A stretch of 64,000 bases of DNA from Pseudomonas sp. UBA1879 (GTDB lineage: Bacteria > Pseudomonadota > Gammaproteobacteria > Pseudomonadales > Pseudomonadaceae), in the NCBI RefSeq assembly GCF_002338065.1, contig NZ_DDHJ01000013.1:62001-126000 (forward strand), given 5' to 3'. Positions 1-7,280 of the stretch are shown here, piece by piece. The stretch's first letter is position 1, and the number at the start of each line of letters is the position of its first letter. The notes under the pieces were generated by a model. It was not told the origin of the DNA. It made no database searches and saw nothing but the letters and a program-made list of their open reading frames with translations. A program made the translations under genes and the position numbers.

Positions 1-431
1 CACGCCTGGATTTTCTGGGCGTCGTCGAGCAGGCAGGTTTCAAAGATCACCTTCAACGGCACAGTGCCACAGGCGTTTTTCACTGCCGCGATGTCATCAC
101 GCACGACGTCCAGCAGCCCCTCTTTCAGCGCGCCGATGTTCAACACCATGTCGATTTCACCCGCACCGACGGCAATCGCCTGCTTCGCTTCAAACGCCTT
201 GGTGTCGCTCAGGCCGGCGCCCAGCGGAAAACCCACCACAGCGCAGACTTTCACCTTCTGCCCCAAGAGCAGGGACGCCGCGTACGGCACCTGTCCAGAG
301 TTGACGCACACCGAATAGAATCCGTGTGCCTGCGCTTCACGGCACAATGTGGCGATCTGCTCGCGAGAAGCGTCTGCGGCCAGCAAGGTGTGGTCGATGT
401 ACTGCGCGAGCGCGGCGGGTTCGATCTTCAT
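1..431 (-). CDS. deoC: Deoxyribose-phosphate aldolase (partial, C-terminus outside window)
   Basis: Cleaves 2-deoxyribose-5-phosphate to acetaldehyde and glyceraldehyde-3-phosphate in the cytosol (class I Schiff-base aldolase). About 143 N-terminal residues are visible, beginning MKIEPAALAQYIDHTLLAAD and including the family segments VCVNSGQVPYA and VVGFPLGAG. The catalytic lysines lie in the missing C-terminal part. The ATG at 431 follows a GGAAGAG-type ribosome site. It is divergent from a DeoR-family regulator, and a deoxyribokinase/permease cluster lies about 1.4 kb away, so the role is probably deoxyribose or deoxynucleoside catabolism. The family assignment is firm; the exact pathway is inferred from context. 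Confidence 0.93.
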   Translation of the reverse strand, partial: MKIEPAALAQYIDHTLLAADASREQIATLCREAQAHGFYSVCVNSGQVPYAASLLLGQKVKVCAVVGFPLGAGLSDTKAFEAKQAIAVGAGEIDMVLNIGALKEGLLDVVRDDIAAVKNACGTVPLKVIFETCLLDDAQKIQA

Positions 432-515
432 AGACTCTTCCTTTAGAAGCAGTGGTTAGCGATAAGCGGTAAGCTTCGAGCGGCAAGCAAAGGGGTGTTC
501 ACTCGCCCGCCACAA

Positions 516-531
516 TGTTTTAAATATAACA
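516..531. promoter_or_regulatory. DeoR-type operator, site 1 (deoC/regulator intergenic)
   Basis: The 16-mer TGTTTTAAATATAACA has the arrangement TGTT-N8-AACA. This is the outline of the E. coli DeoR operator (TGTTAGAATTCTAACA) and of the perfect palindrome upstream of deoK in this window. It lies in the AT-rich gap between the divergent deoC and regulator genes. Binding is inferred. Confidence 0.6.
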
Positions 532-536
532 GATTG

Positions 537-552
537 TGTTAATTTTATATCA
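537..552. promoter_or_regulatory. DeoR-type operator, site 2 (degenerate)
   Basis: TGTTAATTTTATATCA matches TGTTA-N6-TAACA with one outer mismatch. It starts 21 bp, two helical turns, after site 1, which would suit side-by-side or cooperative binding. It ends 24 bp before the regulator start, so autoregulation is plausible. Confidence 0.45.
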
Positions 553-576
553 AGATAATCGACAGCCGGAACCACC

Positions 577-1341
577 GTGGACACCAAGAAATCCGACCGC
601 ATCAAACTGATTCAGCAAGCCCTGCAGGACCAGAAGGCCATTCACTTGCGTGAAATGGCCGCGCTGCTGGATGTCTCGGAGATGACCCTGCGCCGCGATC
701 TGGGCCGTCATCCGGAGAAATTCCACCTGCTGGGCGGGCACATCACCCTGGCGTTCGACCCTTCCGAAGCCAGCGATTACAAAGTCACCGAGCAAGGCAC
801 GCGCCACGTCGAGGAAAAGCGTCGCATCGGCAAGCTGGCTGCCGCGTTCATCAAGCCGGGCGATACCGTGTTTTTCGATTGCGGGACGACGATTCCCTTC
901 GTCATCGACTTCATCCCCGAAGAACTGGAGTTCACCGGCGTGTGCAACTCCCTCAACGTGCTGCTCAAGCTGCAGCAGAGACCCAACTGCCACATCGTGC
1001 TGTGCGGCGGCAGTTTCCACCGCAAGAATCAGGTGTTCGAACACCACAGCGAAGCCAGCATTCTCGACGGCATTCGCCTGACCTGGGCGTTTGTCTCGGC
1101 CGCCGGGGTCAGCGAGGAATTCGGCGTGACCTGCTTCAACTTCAATGAGGTGGAAGTCAAACAGAAGGTCCTGCGCCAAGCCCGACACTGCATGCTGCTG
1201 GCCGATCACTCAAAATTCGACGCCGTGCGCACCGCGCATTTCGCCACGCTGGAGCAGTTCCAGGTGGTGGTCAGCGACAAGAAACTGCCCAAACGGTATC
1301 GCGATCTGATTCAGGGGTTTGGGGCGCAGGTGGTGGTGTGA
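577..1341 (+). CDS. DeoR/GlpR-family transcriptional repressor (deoxyribose cluster)
   Basis: A 254-residue DeoR-family regulator, the usual length. It has an N-terminal winged helix-turn-helix (about residues 8-55, containing SEMTLRRDL) and a C-terminal DeoRC sugar-phosphate sensor (about 80-235) with the typical DTVFFDCGTT and CNSLN segments. The start is GTG at 577. It is divergent from deoC and near deoK-deoP-deoX, and TGTTA/TAACA operators lie in front of both transcription units, so it probably represses the cluster until a deoxyribose phosphate ester accumulates. The role resembles Salmonella DeoQ; the effector is inferred. Confidence 0.88.
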   Translation: MDTKKSDRIKLIQQALQDQKAIHLREMAALLDVSEMTLRRDLGRHPEKFHLLGGHITLAFDPSEASDYKVTEQGTRHVEEKRRIGKLAAAFIKPGDTVFFDCGTTIPFVIDFIPEELEFTGVCNSLNVLLKLQQRPNCHIVLCGGSFHRKNQVFEHHSEASILDGIRLTWAFVSAAGVSEEFGVTCFNFNEVEVKQKVLRQARHCMLLADHSKFDAVRTAHFATLEQFQVVVSDKKLPKRYRDLIQGFGAQVVV

Positions 1342-1377
1342 TTCGGCATCGAGCGCGTCTATCGACTGAACGGGCGT

Positions 1378-1784
1378 CTCGCGAGCAAGCTCACTCCTAC
1401 AGGTAAACGCGGTTGCATCTGTAGGAGCGTGGCTTGTGCCGCGATCGGCTGCAAAGCAGTCGTGAATCAGAAAATGCGTTGCACCGGACAGACCGTATTC
1501 GCCGGATGTGCTGCCGGTCCCCGGCAGATCGCGGGGCAAGCCGCGCTCCTACAGGTGAACCTGGCTCACCTGACGAAACACGGTTGCATCTGTAGGAGCG
1601 TGGCTTGTCCCGCGATCGGCTGCGAAGCAGTCGTGAGATCGGCAAACGCGTTGCACCAAACAGACCGCATTCGCCGGGTGTGCTGCCGGTGCCCGGCAGA
1701 TCGCGGGGCAAGCCGCGCTCCTACAGTTGAATCTGGCTCACCTGACGAAACGCGGTTGAACTGTAGGAGTGAGCTTGCTCGCGA
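1378..1784. repeat. REP cluster: two tandem ~171-bp units plus flanking single REPs
   Basis: This gene-free stretch holds a single REP at 1378-1402. Two long inverted-repeat units follow (1419-1555 and 1590-1726), each opening CTGTAGGAGCGTGGCTTGT and closing GCAAGCCGCGCTCCTACAG. The linkers CTGGCTCACCTGACGAAAC are nearly identical. A final REP lies at 1761-1784. The period is about 171 bp. Each unit could fold into a long imperfect hairpin. Confidence 0.85.
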
Positions 1785-1792
1785 TAGGGCCA

Positions 1793-2863
1793 TCAGCGTT
1801 TCAGATCACCTTCCAGCTGCCGCACTTCCCCAGCCGCCAGATACCCTGTCGTCACATTGAACGAAGCGCTCTGCCCCGCCCCCAATTCCCGCACATTGCC
1901 CTTGGTCTTTTCTGCCAGGTACCCCTCCGGCTCGCAGGTCGCAGGCAGCACGAACGCGGCCACCTGTTGATCGGCGTTGTGCAGAATCCAACGCGCGGCA
2001 TGGTCGAATTGCGCAGGCTTGTAGCGCGTGTAAAAAGCCGGGCCATCGGCATGCTTGAGCAGAAAATGCGCGTCACCCTTCGCATCCGCCTGAACGCCAT
2101 CGAAGAAACACACGATCTCCGGGTCGTACAGCTCGGGGGTATCCAACGTGTGCAGGCGCGATGGGTCGTCTGACAGTTCAGCCATGTAGGCCGACCACGC
2201 CGGGGTCGGCTTCACGTGCGCCGGCACACTGCTGCGCACCCGCGTGCGTTCCACGCCCAGCGGCTCAACGAACCGACCACCCGCAACATAGGCGTAGTTC
2301 ATGTGCGCCATGTACATCAGCTCCATCGCCTTGCCCGCGAGGTTTTGCACGTCCATGCCGATGTCGAACAGCGCCGAGCCCGGACGCAAGGTCACGCTGG
2401 GCCGGGCACGGTAGTGATCGCCGAAGCCCATCACGTATTCGTACGCGCCGCCGAGGCGCAGAAAAGCGCCCGCTGCATCCGTGCCGATTTCCAGCCAGGC
2501 AGTGTCCATCGGCGCACAGGGCATTTCGCCGTGCAGCGGGTGATCGTCCTCCGACGTCGGGCAGCCGTTGCGCAGAATGCCGCTGTGAAACATGAAGCAA
2601 CCATAGGTGCCAATCACGGTCGGGCTCGGGCGCGGCTGTTCGAACATGTTGCGCATGGTCAGGTCGCAGCCGTCGAACACCGCCGACCAGATCATCTGCC
2701 CCTGGTACGGCAACACCACGACGCGGCCTCGGCTATTTTCCAAGGCCAGCGCCTTCTCGCCGCTGGGGTAGGTCCAGGCCAGCACGCGAAAATCGGCGGA
2801 CGCCAGCAGGGTCTTTTCTTCACCCGCGAACAGCTCCGGAAACAGCGCAACAGTCGTGTTCAT
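1793..2863 (-). CDS. Aldose 1-epimerase-like / DUF4432 protein (DeoX-like mutarotase)
   Basis: A 356-residue cytosolic beta-sandwich protein of the galactose-mutarotase superfamily (DUF4432-like). Visible features are the N-terminal VLPYQGQMIWSA segment, an HGEMPC histidine motif near residue 114, and MAHMNYAY in the middle. It overlaps the end of the upstream permease gene by 4 bp (ATGA), so the two are translationally coupled. In the Salmonella deoQKPX cluster, deoX encodes an epimerase-like protein next to the permease and kinase, and this gene sits in the equivalent place. Interconversion of deoxyribose anomers is the likely role but is inferred. Confidence 0.75.
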   Translation of the reverse strand: MNTTVALFPELFAGEEKTLLASADFRVLAWTYPSGEKALALENSRGRVVVLPYQGQMIWSAVFDGCDLTMRNMFEQPRPSPTVIGTYGCFMFHSGILRNGCPTSEDDHPLHGEMPCAPMDTAWLEIGTDAAGAFLRLGGAYEYVMGFGDHYRARPSVTLRPGSALFDIGMDVQNLAGKAMELMYMAHMNYAYVAGGRFVEPLGVERTRVRSSVPAHVKPTPAWSAYMAELSDDPSRLHTLDTPELYDPEIVCFFDGVQADAKGDAHFLLKHADGPAFYTRYKPAQFDHAARWILHNADQQVAAFVLPATCEPEGYLAEKTKGNVRELGAGQSASFNVTTGYLAAGEVRQLEGDLKR

Positions 2864-4194
2864 GAGGCGGTCACCGTTGCGCCCACCGGCGCGGTCTCGC
2901 TGCGCGGGTCACGCAGGCATTTGATGGCGTAGGCGACGATGACCACGAAGCACAGCAGCGGCACGCTGTAGGCGATCTGCATGTTGCCGTGGGTCGCGTC
3001 GGACAGCAGGCCCTGGAAGATCGGCATCACGCCGCCGCCGACGATGCTCATCACCAGCAGCGAGCCGCCGACGCCGGTGTCTTCGCCCAGACCGTCGATG
3101 GTCAGGCCGTAAATGGTCGGCCAGCACGGGCCGAGGAAAATGCTCACGCCCACTGCCGCGTACACGGCGCTGATGTTCGGCACCAGAATGGTGTAGGCCA
3201 GCAGGACGATGGTCAGCACGCCGTAGATCGCCAGGACCTTGGCCGGATGCAGTTTGCGCATCAGCAGGTTGGCGATCATCTTGCCGACGAAGTAAGCGGC
3301 GAAGGTCGTCAGCAGGAACCATGAGGCACTGCGCTCGTTCATCCCACCCATCTGCATCGCCAGGCGAATGGTGAAACTCCACACACCCACTTGCGCGCCG
3401 ACGTAGAGAAACTGCGCGACCACGCCAAACGTGAAACGCGGGTTGCGCCACAGGCGAGACAGGCTCTGGCCGATGCTGCTCTTTTTAACGTTGTTCTGGA
3501 GGTTGCCTTTGCAGGCCGGAAATTTTGTGAAGGCGATCAACACGAACATCAGGATCAGCACTGCGATCATCCATTTGTACGGCAGCAGCGTGGACTGGAT
3601 CATTTGCAGTTGTTGAATCGCCGCGTCGGACGCGCTCATCTGCTTGAGCTGCTCCTGGGTCGCGTCAGTGTCCTTGAACATCACGAAGCTGCCGACGTAC
3701 ACCCCGGCCATGGCGCCGAACGGGTGGAAGGTCTGCGAGATGTTCAGGCGACGGGTGCCGGTTTCCCGGGGGCCCATCAGTGTCGAGTAGGTGTTGCAGG
3801 CGGTCTCCAGAAACGACAGGCCCGCGGCGATGACGAACAGCGCCAGCAGGAACATGCCGTAGGTGGCCATCGAGGCGGCCGGGAAGAACAGCGAGCAGCC
3901 CACCATGTACAGCAGCAGGCCGATCAGGATGGTGGTCTTGTAGCTGAAACGCCGGACCACCATCGCCGCCGGAATCGCCACGAAGAAATAGCCCAGGTAA
4001 AACGCCGACTGCACGAACGCAGTCTGGAAATCGCTGAGCAAAAAGGCCTTCTTGAAGTGCGCGATGAGCACGTCGTTCATGCTCGCCGCCGCGGCCCACA
4101 GCGCGAAGCAGCAGCACAGCAGGATAAAGGCGAACCAGGGCGTGCGGTTCAGGTAGAACCCGTCCGGGGATTGTTGGAGCGCGGGCTTTGTCAT
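2860..4194 (-). CDS. deoP: FucP-type MFS sugar:H+ symporter, probable 2-deoxyribose permease
   Basis: A 444-residue inner-membrane carrier of the L-fucose:H+ symporter family with about 12 membrane helices. The FucP proton/sugar pair appears conserved as Asp41 (MNDVL) and Glu130 (FLETACNTY). It starts at ATG 4194 after a GGAGAA ribosome site, lies downstream of the deoxyribokinase gene, and overlaps deoX by 4 bp. Salmonella DeoP belongs to the same family. The substrate is inferred from the neighbouring kinase, aldolase and DeoR-type regulator; fucose is less likely because no fucose catabolic gene is visible. Confidence 0.82.
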   Translation of the reverse strand: MTKPALQQSPDGFYLNRTPWFAFILLCCCFALWAAAASMNDVLIAHFKKAFLLSDFQTAFVQSAFYLGYFFVAIPAAMVVRRFSYKTTILIGLLLYMVGCSLFFPAASMATYGMFLLALFVIAAGLSFLETACNTYSTLMGPRETGTRRLNISQTFHPFGAMAGVYVGSFVMFKDTDATQEQLKQMSASDAAIQQLQMIQSTLLPYKWMIAVLILMFVLIAFTKFPACKGNLQNNVKKSSIGQSLSRLWRNPRFTFGVVAQFLYVGAQVGVWSFTIRLAMQMGGMNERSASWFLLTTFAAYFVGKMIANLLMRKLHPAKVLAIYGVLTIVLLAYTILVPNISAVYAAVGVSIFLGPCWPTIYGLTIDGLGEDTGVGGSLLVMSIVGGGVMPIFQGLLSDATHGNMQIAYSVPLLCFVVIVAYAIKCLRDPRSETAPVGATVTAS

Positions 4195-4271
4195 TGTTGT
4201 TCTCCGTGAAGTGCGGGATGCAGCGACTCGCTCTCGGGGTGACCGGGCAAGGCGCGGCGACTCAGGCTGAC

Positions 4272-5192
4272 TTACAGCAATTCGATGAAACGTCCGAACG
4301 TGGCAGCGTCCGGGTAGGAACTCTGGGTGCCGAGGCCGGTGACCGAGCAGGCGGAATAGGCCACGGCCTGGGTCATGGCGCGGCGCATGTCGCCGTCTTC
4401 GCTCCAGTGGCGGGCGAAGCAGCCGATGAACGCATCCCCGGCGCCCGTGGTGTCGCGGGCGTCGACTTTCAGGCCCTCGACGCGGAACTCGCCCTCCTCG
4501 CCCACGTACAGCGCGCCCTGTTCACCGAGGGTCACGATCACGTGGCGAATACCGTCCTGCACTAATTTCAAGGCCGCGGAGCGGGCCGATTCCAGCGAGT
4601 CGATCACCTGCCCGGTGATCAGGGCCAGTTCACTTTCGTTGGGGATGAAGAAGTCCAGTTTGAGCAGGTGTTCGCGGCTCAAGCCTTTGACCGCAGGCGC
4701 CGGATTCAGCAACACGGGAATGCCATTGGCCTTGGCGAAATCGATGGCGTGGTAGACGGTTTCCAACTCGATTTCCAGCTGCAGGACGATCAGCGCACAG
4801 TCGCGCAGAGCGGCTTGCGCGGCGTCGATGTCAGCCGGTGTGAGGTGCGCGTTGGCGCCTTTGACGATGAGGATGCTGTTGTGGGAATCGCTCTGCACGA
4901 AGATCGGCGCGACGCCACTGGAGACCCCGGGCACACGCTGCACGAATTGAGTATCGATGCCGTGTCGCTGAAAATTGGCGAGGGTGTTGTCGGCGAACAT
5001 ATCGTCCCCGACTTTGCTCAGCATCAGCACATCGGCGCCGAGCTTGGCGGCGGCTACCGCCTGATTGGCGCCCTTGCCGCCGCAGCCCATGGCGAAACTC
5101 GGTGCTTCAAGGGTCTCTCCCTGGGCCGGCATCCGGTAGATGTAGGTGATCAAATCCACCATATTGCTGCCGATGACCGCGATCTTGTTCAT
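4272..5192 (-). CDS. deoK: PfkB/ribokinase-family sugar kinase, probable deoxyribokinase
   Basis: A 306-residue ribokinase-family enzyme that would phosphorylate 2-deoxyribose to the 5-phosphate, the DeoC substrate. The first PfkB signature is GCGGKGANQA (about residues 37-45). The second is DTTGAGDAF with the catalytic base at about Asp253. The N-terminal VVDLITY-like strand sits where ribokinase contacts sugar. It is the first gene of the minus-strand unit deoK-deoP-deoX. A perfect TGTTATTTAAATAACA operator lies 65 bp upstream. A plain ribokinase is possible, but the permease, epimerase and aldolase context favours deoxyribose. Confidence 0.82.
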   Translation of the reverse strand: MNKIAVIGSNMVDLITYIYRMPAQGETLEAPSFAMGCGGKGANQAVAAAKLGADVLMLSKVGDDMFADNTLANFQRHGIDTQFVQRVPGVSSGVAPIFVQSDSHNSILIVKGANAHLTPADIDAAQAALRDCALIVLQLEIELETVYHAIDFAKANGIPVLLNPAPAVKGLSREHLLKLDFFIPNESELALITGQVIDSLESARSAALKLVQDGIRHVIVTLGEQGALYVGEEGEFRVEGLKVDARDTTGAGDAFIGCFARHWSEDGDMRRAMTQAVAYSACSVTGLGTQSSYPDAATFGRFIELL

Positions 5193-5256
5193 GGGTGTCG
5201 TTACCTTGTCTACGCGCCGGATCTCATCGAAATGAACCCTGACGCGGTATTATTTT

Positions 5257-5290
5257 TGTTATTTAAATAACATTTGTTGTGACTATTCAA
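5257..5290 (-). promoter_or_regulatory. deoK promoter with overlapping perfect DeoR-type operator
   Basis: On the minus strand TTGAAT (5290-5285), 17 bases and TTTAAA (5267-5262) form a plausible sigma-70 promoter. The -10 element lies inside the perfect 16-bp palindrome TGTTATTTAAATAACA (5257-5272). Repressor binding there would block RNA polymerase. The palindrome shares TGTTA/TAACA half-sites with the E. coli DeoR operator. Confidence 0.62.
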
Positions 5291-5324
5291 CCTATATTTT
5301 AGGAAGTCTCTACGAGCCGAACGC

Positions 5325-5356
5325 AAAAACGGGCCGGGCATCGCTGCCCGACCCGT
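5325..5356 (-). terminator. Intrinsic terminator of the oprD-DUF969-DUF979 unit
   Basis: Read on the minus strand, ACGGGTCGGGCA-GCGA-TGCCCGGCCCGT forms a GC-rich hairpin followed by TTTTTG. It lies about 190 bp past the DUF979 stop codon and isolates that operon from deoK. Confidence 0.75.
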
Positions 5357-5488
5357 CAGAGGCCCGGAAATAGAGGGGTTGCGGCTGCTGATGGATTCAG
5401 ACAGCCGGTGGTCGCAATCGTTTGCGATGAGGGTATTAGCTACGGAAAACTCCGAGTACGCCACGGTCCGCTCTAGAGTCTGGCCAGA

Positions 5489-5518
5489 GGTCGTAGGCGC
5501 AAGCTTGCGCCTACGACC
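5489..5518. repeat. Perfect 30-bp palindrome
   Basis: GGTCGTAGGCGCAAGC at 5489-5504 is followed by its exact complement through 5518. No T-run follows on either strand, so it is not a simple terminator. The centre CGCAAGCTTGCG and the flanking GTAGG/CCTAC resemble a compact REP palindrome. Confidence 0.85.
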
Positions 5519-5545
5519 GCCGGGCAGAATCAAAAGCCAAACGCG

Positions 5546-6496
5546 CTACATCAAGCTGTACAGCAACACGATATTCACCACCAACATCGCCAGCGCCGTC
5601 GGAATCTGCGCCTTGATCACGGCGTATTTGTCGGGCAATTCCAGCAAGGCCGCCGGGATGAGGTTGTAGTTGGCGGCCATGGGGGTCATCAGCGTGCCGC
5701 AGTAGCCGGAGAACATGCCGATGGCGGCCATCACCGCGGGGTTGGCGCCGTACATGCCCACCAGCACCGGCACGCCGATGCCGCCAGTCATCACCGGAAA
5801 CGCTGCGAAACCATTGCCCATCACGATCGTGAACAGGGCCATCCCCAGCACATACACCATGACAGCCACCAGGCGGAAATCCAGGTTGATGTAAGCCGTT
5901 GCCAAGTGCGCCACGGCCTTGCCAACCCCAGCGTCATTGAACACCAACCCGAGCATCGCCAGCATTTGCGGCAACACCAGCGCCCAGCCTAACGCTTCGG
6001 TCAGACGCCGGGATTCGCGCATGGCCTGCACCGGTGTGTCGCGGGTCAGCCAGCACGCCAGTGTCAACGCCACCAAGCTGCCAATGCCCAGCGAGACGAA
6101 GGTGCTGTTGGCCGGGTCGAGCAGAAAGACTTGGCCGATTTTGACGTTTTTCAGCAACACCGCACCGACCACTGTCACCAGCGGAATCGCCAGCGCCGGA
6201 ATGAACAGCTTGTTCTTCAGGCGCCCTGCACTTGCCCGCCGCGCCTTGTCCGGCAAGTTGTCGTGTCGGCCGAAACCAACGCCGCCGAGGCCTGCAATCA
6301 AAGCCATCGCCACCACGCCCACACCGACCCACACCGGGGGCAAACGATCGCCGATCAAAAACGCAATCGCGAACAGCCCCCAGAACGCGCCCGTGCTCCA
6401 GCGCTTGGGGTTGCTGGGGTCGGTGACGGTCATGAACGCGGTAATCGCCAGAATCACCCCTGCCAACCAGTAGAGGTATTGAATGGACAGGATCAT
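5546..6496 (-). CDS. DUF979 family membrane protein, 5-oxoproline transporter-type subunit
   Basis: A 316-residue polytopic inner-membrane protein with about 9-10 hydrophobic segments, including the conserved MGNGFAAFPVMTGGIG and FSGYCGTLMTPMAANYN regions. The start overlaps the DUF969 stop by 4 bp, so the two are coupled. DUF969/DUF979 pairs have been named 5-oxoproline transporter subunits in pseudomonads and often lie near pyrrolidone-carboxyl peptidase. No pcp or oxoprolinase gene is visible here, so the substrate is an inference from family naming. Confidence 0.8.
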   Translation of the reverse strand: MILSIQYLYWLAGVILAITAFMTVTDPSNPKRWSTGAFWGLFAIAFLIGDRLPPVWVGVGVVAMALIAGLGGVGFGRHDNLPDKARRASAGRLKNKLFIPALAIPLVTVVGAVLLKNVKIGQVFLLDPANSTFVSLGIGSLVALTLACWLTRDTPVQAMRESRRLTEALGWALVLPQMLAMLGLVFNDAGVGKAVAHLATAYINLDFRLVAVMVYVLGMALFTIVMGNGFAAFPVMTGGIGVPVLVGMYGANPAVMAAIGMFSGYCGTLMTPMAANYNLIPAALLELPDKYAVIKAQIPTALAMLVVNIVLLYSLM

Positions 6497-7221
6497 GGGG
6501 TCACCTCCTGCGCGATCGGCGATGAGGGTTTCAGCGCCGTGAGTTCGCGATTCAGGCGGCGGTCGAAACGGTGCAGGCGTATGGCGTGAATCACGAAGGC
6601 ACAGATCGCGGTCGGAATCCCCCAGACCGCGATATGCATCGGATCGACGTCAATGCCCGAACCTTGAAGGAAGGTGTGCATCAGGGCGATGGCGCCAAAG
6701 GCGACAAAGATGTCCTCGCCGAAAAACAGTCCGACGTTATCGGTCGCCGCGCACAGCGCGAGCAGTTTGATGCGCAGAGCTTCGGGCAACTTGCCGAAAC
6801 GCGATTCGGCGGCGCCTTCTGCCATGGGCGCGAGCAACGGACGGACCATTTGCGGATGCCCGCCAAGGCTGGTCAGGCCCAATGCTGCGGTGGTTTCACG
6901 TACGAACAGGTAAGCGATCAGCAGGCGTCCGGCAGTCGCGCGGGTGAAGCGCGCGATCCAGTTCTGCGCGTGCAAGCGCAGGCCGTGACGCTCCAGAAGA
7001 CCGATGACGGCCAGGGGCAGCAGGATGATCAGCGGCAGGGTGCGGGTTTTGATGAAGCCCGTGCCGATGGTCGCCAGGATCGCCTCCAGCGGCATGCTCG
7101 CGGCCAGACCCGTCGCCAGCGCCGCGAGCGCGACCACCAGCATCGGGTTGAAACGCAGGACGAAGCCCAGAACGATGACCAGCACGCCCAGCAGCGGCCA
7201 GAGGTTGATAGCGGTTTGCAT
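6493..7221 (-). CDS. DUF969 family membrane protein, 5-oxoproline transporter-type subunit
   Basis: A 242-residue polytopic membrane protein, partner of DUF979. It begins MQTAINLWPLLGVLVIVLGF. Internal conserved segments are TLPLIILLPLAVIGLLER, RETTAALGLTSLGGHPQ and CAATDNVGLFFGEDIFVAFGA. The frame is open further upstream to 7281, but ATG 7221 begins exactly where the family homology starts and follows a GAG-containing ribosome site. It lies 59 bp downstream of the OprD porin gene and is probably cotranscribed with it. Confidence 0.82.
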   Translation of the reverse strand: MQTAINLWPLLGVLVIVLGFVLRFNPMLVVALAALATGLAASMPLEAILATIGTGFIKTRTLPLIILLPLAVIGLLERHGLRLHAQNWIARFTRATAGRLLIAYLFVRETTAALGLTSLGGHPQMVRPLLAPMAEGAAESRFGKLPEALRIKLLALCAATDNVGLFFGEDIFVAFGAIALMHTFLQGSGIDVDPMHIAVWGIPTAICAFVIHAIRLHRFDRRLNRELTALKPSSPIAQEVTP

Positions 7222-7280
7222 GATAGGAATCTCGTTGTTGGGGTGCTTTGATTCAGGCGTTCGGTCACACACGCCGTGCA

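Noticed and set aside
550..1209. 219-codon minus-strand frame antisense to the DeoR-family gene
   Set aside because: Shadow of a GC-rich gene; composition is typical of complement-strand translation and no ribosome site or family pattern was found.
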